A stretch of 64,000 nt of DNA, from contig NC_065878.1 of NCBI RefSeq assembly GCF_933775445.1, positions 394,001 to 458,000 of the forward strand, in the 5' to 3' direction. Origin of the DNA: Argentina anserina. Taxonomy: Eukaryota > Streptophyta > Magnoliopsida > Rosales > Rosaceae. Positions 57,652 to 64,000 of this stretch are shown one piece after another. The number at the start of each line of letters is the position of its first letter. The first letter of the stretch is position 1. The notes beneath the pieces were generated by a model that was given only the letters and a program-made list of their open reading frames with translations, searched no databases and was not told the origin of the DNA. Position numbers and translations under genes: made by a program.

Positions 57652-60480
57652 CCTAAATTTAAGGGCCATCAAATTCAAATGTTTCAAGAAATCAATTCAG
57701 GTTGGACAAGTTCTTGACTAAGTTTGGAGAAACCTTTACATGCACTTGTAACAGTTATGCAAGACCAATGTCCCAAGGGTTAATAAGAGTCTGCAACTAA
57801 ATTTTGAATACTAAATTCATCCAGCATTCATCATCATTACTCATCAAACATAAGTGTCCTAAACCCTTTTAATACACTTAATATATTTTCTAAGGCTTCA
57901 GGGAAAAAAGTACTGTAAAAGAACATACGTGTATGTTGCTAGTTTGATTTTTTTTTCCCGAAAAAAAACTCATTCAGTTTGATATTGTGCAATAACATTG
58001 GCTAAAGTATTTTAATAAAAGGACACTGATGAATTAAAATAATTAATGAAAAATGTGTAATATCATATTTGAAAGTGCTAAACTAAAATCATGCAAAGCT
58101 GTTAAGGTCTACCTTGATCTCATACCCTTTTTAATTCTTTTTGCTATTTTGTATCAGTTCAAAAACTATCACTTGATAAAAGAAAGTCATAAGAATCCAA
58201 CCTTGGCTTCATTGTCTTCTTTTTTATCTTCCTTCTTTTCCTGAGTAGCACTTGCCATAGATATGGGTAAAGGTTTTGGAAGAGACCTCGTAGCATCTCC
58301 ATACTGTGTCTGCGAACACATTTAACATCCTTACAGAATTAAGGGAAAAGCCTTGATAAAGAAAAATAAAGAGGTAAATTAAAAATTAAAAAAAAAACAA
58401 AAAGAATAATGATAGTCCCCACATTTATAAGTCTGAAATGCAAAGTGAAAGCCCAAAGCAGATTGATATCCCATATATTACAATAAGAGCTACAAGACAG
58501 GAAAGCATGACTCTTATAACAATTTAGAGATTTGAGTAAACTTTTCAGTTGATATCACACAACCCTCTACAATTTGAAACATCTGTTATGAAGGGTGGGC
58601 ATATAGTGTAGACACCCCTAGATCTTACTTGATACTTTTATGATATAAGCAAAGCTTATAGATGAACTTGAAAACAGAAACACAGTACACATAGCAATTT
58701 ATAGAGACTCAGCAATGCTTACGTCCTTTGTGTGATCCCTCCTGAGAATCACTAGCACTAAGGAGCATAACAACTTTATTACAAGTACTTATTTAAAGGG
58801 GCTGCTGATACAACATGGTTTACGAATCCTAAACCTAATAGACTAAGTCTATTCTACAAATTCTAATAGAACCTTAAAAAGACCAACTTTCCTAGAACTT
58901 ATAGAAAAACTGCAGAGCTGTCCTCTTTCTATTCTAAACTCGGATTAGCCTACTGAATCCTACTGTTCCAGATTTTATCAATGAACCATAAACACAACAG
59001 AGCATTTTTATTTCCCATTCGTGGTAAAAATATATCCTACTTTTGCATAACAAACATCTGCTTCATATGACCTGAAGTGGTGGCGTAAAGCACGCTTGCA
59101 TCAAAGTATTGTGAATCAATAAAGGAAAAAGAACAAATAAATGGAGGAAACAAAACAAAACACAAAAGAACAGAGAAATGACAAGTTTCACTACAGGTGG
59201 CTTGGGTTCTAAGAATCAAATAATAGAGGACGGTGATGATAATATATTTGGGTGATCCCATCAAGTTTCAGATACAAGTTCAATTAGACAAATGCGCATT
59301 TGAGTTGGTTATATCTTGTGATCTAATGCGCACCCGCATTGTACACCTCCCAGATGGAAGTATATGGTTATCTGCCAACCGCTTCATGCATAAGCCCATC
59401 ACGCTATTGCCTCTGGAAACATTGCTTATGACATAGATACTATTTCTTAAGATTGGATTACTAATTCTTGGGGAGTTAGCATGGTATTAGACTGGGAATT
59501 CAAAAGATGACATGAGAAAGTGTTATTTCATTGAACATTCATCTTTAAACCTAATATATTTGCAAAGCCTATCTTAAGTTGTACTAGTGGTTTAAGTTTT
59601 ACTGAGTGTTGGTTTAAAATAAACACAAATTTCAGGCTGTTGAAGATCAATGAGTGTTAGACTCACTAGCAAAAAGGCAATCTACAAACTAGAGCATGCA
59701 ACTGAAATTGACTTTTTTAGTAAATAGGACACCAACCTGACTTTCTTCAGGAGTACCATTCCTCAACCACGACCGACAAAGCATATACAGAGAAGCTCCA
59801 TCCGTTATCCTGACCTGCAAACATAATTCAATGCAATGACCAAAGGAAAGTCCTATTATCCACATAATATCGATTACTTGTGCCTACGAAGTCAAACTGA
59901 TTAATCTCAGGGAGATATAAAGCAGGGATGATTACACTACCAACCTAGCAATCGTTAAAAAGAAAAAAGAGAGTGTGTTGCTTACTTTGCGGTCTTGAAT
60001 GACGAACTGACTGTCATCCCTGGAAAAGAAAACAAGTTAGGTCAGTAAATATAAATATAAATCATGCAACAGACATATGCACAATCGAAAGCAGAAAACC
60101 TAATGATGCCGTTGGTGTCGGGAACCGAAGAGGGAGGAGCAACCTGATCAGCCGAAAGAGAGAGGCATGAGTTCAGTGAATGAATAAATCAGGAAAAAAA
60201 GAAGAGAGAAAAGTACCGGGAGGCCGGAGAAGCGAAGCTCGGGAGTGGAAGAGAGCTTAACTGGAGGCGGCGGAAGAGGAGATTGGAACGCGGCAGGGTG
60301 AGGAGGACGAGGACGAGGATGAGGCTGAAAATTGAGGGGAGGGCGGCCAGAGGGGTAGAAAAGTGCGCCAGGTGAAGACTGCGCCCGAATTGGGACTGTG
60401 TACATGTGAGCAGGACCCGGCGGGGCAGGAGCTATGGGTCTCAGCGGCCGCCCGGCGGCGTGGTTGGGATCTACAGCCAT
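55168..60480 (-). CDS. LIN37: LIN37-like protein (candidate MuvB/DREAM complex subunit), seven exons
   Basis: Minus-strand exons: 60480-60217, 60143-60100, 60019-59986, 59814-59737, 58309-58202, 56093-56014, 55276-55168; they add to 717 bp and 238 residues with phases that all fit and GT-AG introns. The N-terminus (1-88) is Pro-rich. Residues about 113-140 read VRITDGASLYMLCRSWLRNG, matching the LIN37 core with its Leu-Cys-Arg-x-Trp-Leu-Arg-Asn pattern. The C-terminus is basic and helical: PEDLLKRHVKRAKKVRAR and LREERLRRIARYKSRLALLL. LIN37 is a small MuvB subunit of the DREAM complex, which represses or activates cell-cycle genes in the nucleus. The assignment rests on remembered motifs. Intron 5 (56094-58201) contains a hAT element and an AT microsatellite. 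The gene is divergent from NTAN1. Confidence 0.68.
56634..57445. mobile_element. Non-autonomous hAT element in LIN37-like intron 5
   Basis: Ends are TAGGGGTGGACAC and GTGTCCAACCCTA, imperfect inverted repeats. The flanks are a perfect 8-bp duplication GTATTTAC (56626-56633 and 57446-57453), the hAT target size. Both subterminal regions are rich in ACCGAACCGAAC-type repeats (56690-56780 and 57285-57425). No transposase is encoded. Confidence 0.87.
57609..57649. repeat. (AT)n microsatellite
   Basis: An uninterrupted AT dinucleotide run of about 40 bp in intron 5 of the LIN37-like gene. Confidence 0.97.
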
Positions 60481-60663
60481 GCTTTTCGTCGCTCACTGCC
60501 GGGGAATTGCTTGGGAATGTAATTGGGGTTTTAGGCTAAAAGGGAGAGCTAGATTTTTTTAATATATGGTCGGCCATTTATGGGCTGAAATATTCGGGTT
60601 TAGGCCCAATGAGGTTATCAGATATGGAAAACCCGAGTCAGATACTGCTGCTAACTCTGAATC
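60481..60663. promoter_or_regulatory. Probable bidirectional promoter of LIN37-like and NTAN1
   Basis: Only 183 bp separate the two start codons. The interval contains two Site II motifs, TGGGCT at 60581-60586 and TGGGCC (minus strand) at 60603-60608, 22 bp apart in opposite orientation. A TTTTTTTAATATATGG AT-rich stretch lies at 60554-60569. Site II elements are known binding sites for TCP factors in promoters of growth and cell-cycle genes. Confidence 0.65.
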
Positions 60664-63292
60664 ATGATCTTGGTAGGTGGACTGCCTTTCCCTTCCGAAC
60701 CATCTTCTTCATCGCCTCAGGTACTGCCTCTCTCTCTCTCTCTCTCTCTTTCTTCCAGATTCCCAGCTGCCCATCTCAAAGCTGCAGTGGTTTATTATGT
60801 TTGTGTTGCTTTGCTGAGAGAGAATGAGTGATGCTTGTTGTGGTTTGGATGTCTAACTTGGTAGGGATGGGACGGCCTCCAAGCTTTGTTGGATGACCCG
60901 TCCTTGGAATCTGCCTCCAATGCATTCAAGGCCATCCCAGAAAGGAAGTTCTCTAAGCCTCAAGATGATTCTGATGCAGAGAGGAGATGGGTCTATGTCT
61001 TCCAAAGAGAATATGCAACTGTTGACCCTGCACATGTCCATGTATTGTGCTAATTAGTAAACTCATTTCTGTTTCTATTTTTTTTTTAATCTATGTGACT
61101 CTGCATTTAGCTTGCTGCTTTGTGGTAGTTGAACTTGTTGAATAAGAGATGATTCTAAATCGTTATCTTTCACTTCACTGACATACAAGAATTTCTTGTC
61201 AATCTTCTGCACGGAAAGTTTGTTGGCACTGATGAAGCAACAACCTGTATTGGTCTTGCCATCCGTAACCCGGATAATGGAATGTAAGTATTACAGATAT
61301 AATGTACTTACATTCGACCTACTTCAGACACTTCTTTCTCATTTTCTCATCTTTTGTCTGCAGGACATCGGTTGCACATTTGGACTCTCCAACAGTTGTG
61401 GATACAGGTCTCGATCAGATGATGTCGCTACTTGTGCAACACAATAAGGACGTGGAGTTGGATGTATTCTCTATCTCCAAGAGTGTTTTGCGTCAATGAT
61501 ATATATTCTCGGGTTGGTCTTATACCATGTATCACAGATTAACAAATTTCGCATGTCTAAAAATTGCAGGTGCATCTAGTCGGTGGATTTGAAGATGTTT
61601 CACCTAATGTTTGGCCCGACATCCTCTACTTTGTTATTGATTTTCCTGCGATGTAGTTTTCGACACTGAGAGACCATAGTTGAAGCTGAAATGTTTTGAA
61701 CTTTTGTGCAGCATGGTAACTGTACTAGATCAGAAAATCAGGAAAAGTTGGATGGCTATTCATTTCCTTTAGGTGCCAAAATTATTGAAACATTATGGAA
61801 GAGACTGGAGAAATTTCACATTCGAACTCTGTGCATTCTTCGGCATAACACTAGAAGGGATCCTCAGGGAAATGCATACCCAATTTTCCATGGGTTCACG
61901 GTAAGCTTCAGTTTCCTGATCTGCTTTATAATTAGTGTAGAGTACTTGTACAATTGAGATATTTTGAATATAGATGAATTATTTAGGTTTATGAAGCAAT
62001 CTTCTGCTTTCGTCTTTAGGGTGTATATACAGCAAGGTGTATTATAATTGTTTAGAAAATTGAACTCCCTGCATTTATGAACATATCTATGTATATATGT
62101 GCATAGTGTTTACGTATAATTCATATTCAGCTGGGGTTCGCCAGCATTGATTATTGAATGTGCCAACTGCTTATGATGTTCTCAATATCCCATTATATAT
62201 GTGTATATAAGTAAAATATATATATACACACACCACACGCACGCACGCGCGCGCGTATATTTGTGTGCGAGTGTGTGTCAAGTTCTATTTAATTTCCTAT
62301 GTTTCTTCATCAACTTCTTGCTCCTTTTCAGATTAGCACTTCCACTGGATCCATTATTCCTGCTAGCTTTGACGAAACCTCAAGATGTCCTGATGAAATT
62401 GTCAGGAGAATTAGAGTCTCTGCATGTTATGAGGACTCCAGATGGAAAGGAAGGTTATTGGAAACATATGAAACTCAAACTGATCGGTTTAAAATAGTTC
62501 CATGCTGCTGGTAAGGAGTTCTTACTCTAGGAGCTGTATAAGTTTTGCATCATGCTGAAGTGTGTGGTCATCCTTGACATAATGCACTCATGATTTCCCC
62601 ATCTTTTTTTCTCTATAAATGTAGGACCCTGCATCAGTCACATATTGCATCGAATCTACAAAATTATTCAGATTTGGAAATCCTCCTTATGTGTTCTACT
62701 TCACCCTTTGCTGAGGCACCAGATTTTGTGAAAAATCTCAGAAGGTAAGTACTCCCAAGATTGGTGCTGCTTTTCAGTTTTATGGTCTTCAGTCTTCTCT
62801 TATCCAAGTTTGAAATTTACACGTGCAAAACAAGCAGATATTTAGTACTGCACCATAGGAGAAAAAACAAGAAAACAAGGAAGATGTGTGTCTCTCCAAA
62901 TCAATAATAGATTACAAATAGGGGTTGGGTACTAACTCTGCAGCATTGTAGGCTACAAGTGTAGTATTGATGCTCTTCAGTTATATGAGTTACTCCAAGT
63001 TTAATCATTTTATTATCTGCTTGTGGCAATATGGTGTGGTAGTCTATAAATTCCCCCTCGTAAGCATATTTCAACCCATCTAGAGTTTTAGATGTTGGTG
63101 TAGTTTGGAAATGAAGTTGTACAGTGGATGGAGAGCTACAATTCAACACGTCTTTTGTTTATGTTCTTCAGGGGGTGGGACTACTTGAAAGAGTACCCAG
63201 ATTGGAGAGAAACCTTTCCTATGAAGCAGCCACGCATATTTGAGAGGACTGCTGAGGGAGGCTGGAAAAGCCAAAAGTTGCAGATACCATGA
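60664..63292 (+). CDS. NTAN1: Protein N-terminal asparagine amidohydrolase, nine exons
   Basis: NTAN1 deamidates an N-terminal Asn to Asp, making the protein a substrate for arginylation and the Arg/N-degron pathway. Exons: 60664-60720, 60865-61041, 61219-61283, 61364-61463, 61570-61608, 61712-61900, 62332-62510, 62625-62744, 63172-63292; total 1047 bp, 348 residues, no internal stop. Landmarks are WVYVFQREYATVDPA, the catalytic Cys in FVGTDEATTC (about residue 88), SVAHLDSPTVVD, HLVGGFEDVSP, IIPASFDETSRCPDEIVRRI and SPFAEAPDFVKNLRRGWDYL, ending near PRIFERTAEGGW. These match the plant family along its whole length. The exon 3 acceptor (GGAAAG/TTTG) was chosen because it gives the family length; an alternative acceptor at 61190 would add residues. 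The ATG at 60664 opens the expected short first exon (MILVGGLPFP). Confidence 0.92.
60727..60750. repeat. (CT)n microsatellite in NTAN1 intron 1
   Basis: A run of CT dinucleotides starts a few bases after the exon 1 donor. Length variation could affect splicing of the very short first exon. Confidence 0.9.
62209..62278. repeat. Alternating purine-pyrimidine tract in NTAN1 intron 6
   Basis: TATATATACACACACC, then CACGCACGCACGCGCGCGCG, then TATATTTGTGTGCG and GTGTGTGTC. Tracts like this can adopt Z-DNA; no function is inferred. Confidence 0.8.
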
Positions 63293-64000
63293 AGCTTAAT
63301 GCTCAACAGGAGCAGCATTTCAGTTTCAGCTGCTTAATTAAGTTCTGTTCGTCAGACGTGACACAAAAACAAAATCTGGATAGCAAGTATGTATAAATTC
63401 AATTGCAGCATTGGAGTTATGAACCTGATGGCAAATATGTATGATTCAATTGCAGCATTCGTCAGTAGTTTAGGCGCATTTTATCTTTTTTTTTTTGCTT
63501 TTTCTTTTTTGGTTAGTAGGAGCATTTTATCAATGTCAAGAATATAGACGGTTCAAAGATGTGGACACCACGGTTCAAATCCCAGCAGCTCCCTTTCATT
63601 ACCAGAAGAAATATGTGGACACCAAGAGCGAACTACAACTAGTCCCAAGACATGGGTCTAACATTCCAAGTGCTCGCAGTAGCAATATAATCGCTACCAC
63701 CAGGGTCCATGGACCCATGGGCCAACAAGTGGGAGCCCAGTATATATCCAGGTTGAATATGGGTTCATTATTCACAAAAAGTACACGTTTTGGGCCAGAT
63801 CCGACCCGACCCGCGGCCGGCCTTGTTTAGCCCCAATTCTTACCTGAGTGGCTGATTATGGTATAAATAATAAATAAATAAATAAAGTTCAGATATAGAC
63901 CGGGGTAGTAGGGGTAATATGGTCAGTTAGTATTTAGGGAGTACACAGTTGCGTGCTGGGGATCAGTTATCTAGGCGTGCCTACATGATCTCTATCCATC
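63293..64000. other. NTAN1 3' region and intergenic
   Basis: No further gene recognised. The open frame 63495-63830 has no known motif. A TAAATAAATAAATAAA run near 63866-63884 is a simple repeat. Confidence 0.45.

Noticed and set aside
63495..63830. A 111-codon open frame after NTAN1
   Set aside because: No recognisable domain; starts inside a T-rich tract and is not supported by a promoter or splice structure.

Overview
This is a nuclear segment of a flowering plant, almost certainly a eudicot. The evidence is a 42-exon callose synthase gene with GT-AG introns, a plant N-terminal asparagine amidohydrolase, a DC1-domain protein, and plant-type Ty3/Tat, CACTA, MULE and hAT elements. I cannot name the species. 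All gene models were spliced by eye from reading frame, splice sites and remembered family sequences. No search was run.

Layout. Positions 1-5326 hold the 3' part of a decayed Ty3/Gypsy (Tat-lineage) pol: reverse transcriptase, RNase H, a second archaeal-type RNase H and integrase. A 971-bp MULE with a perfect 9-bp target duplication splits it. Positions 5327-11470 hold an antisense, broken plant mobile domain (PMD) gene, itself split by a 3.1-kb LTR element. A broken C2H2 zinc-finger gene lies at 12.0-12.76 kb. From 15.0 to 30.9 kb there is an intact callose synthase (CalS1/CalS2 type, 1949 aa predicted). After two small DNA transposons comes an intact single-exon DC1-domain gene (34.1-35.35 kb) with six near-identical 22-residue repeats. 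A complete but dead CACTA element fills 35.51-43.84 kb, with matching termini and a GAT target duplication. A LINE fragment at 46.06-46.74 kb is interrupted by an LTR, which is interrupted by another LTR. A 1.08-kb near-perfect hairpin element sits at 51.0-52.1 kb.

The last 12 kb is gene-dense: a RING E3 ligase (52.66-53.92 kb, +), a seven-exon LIN37-like gene (55.17-60.48 kb, -) and a nine-exon NTAN1 gene (60.66-63.29 kb, +). LIN37-like and NTAN1 are divergent, with only 183 bp between start codons, and probably share a promoter carrying two Site II motifs.

The intact genes have unrelated jobs: cell-wall and cell-plate callose, DREAM/MuvB-type cell-cycle transcription, Arg/N-degron proteolysis, and ubiquitination. 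The most informative structure is the set of nested insertions with readable target duplications. In two cases, conceptual removal of the insert restores the reading frame of the host sequence. The most unusual arrangement is the antisense PMD gene just downstream of the Tat pol.
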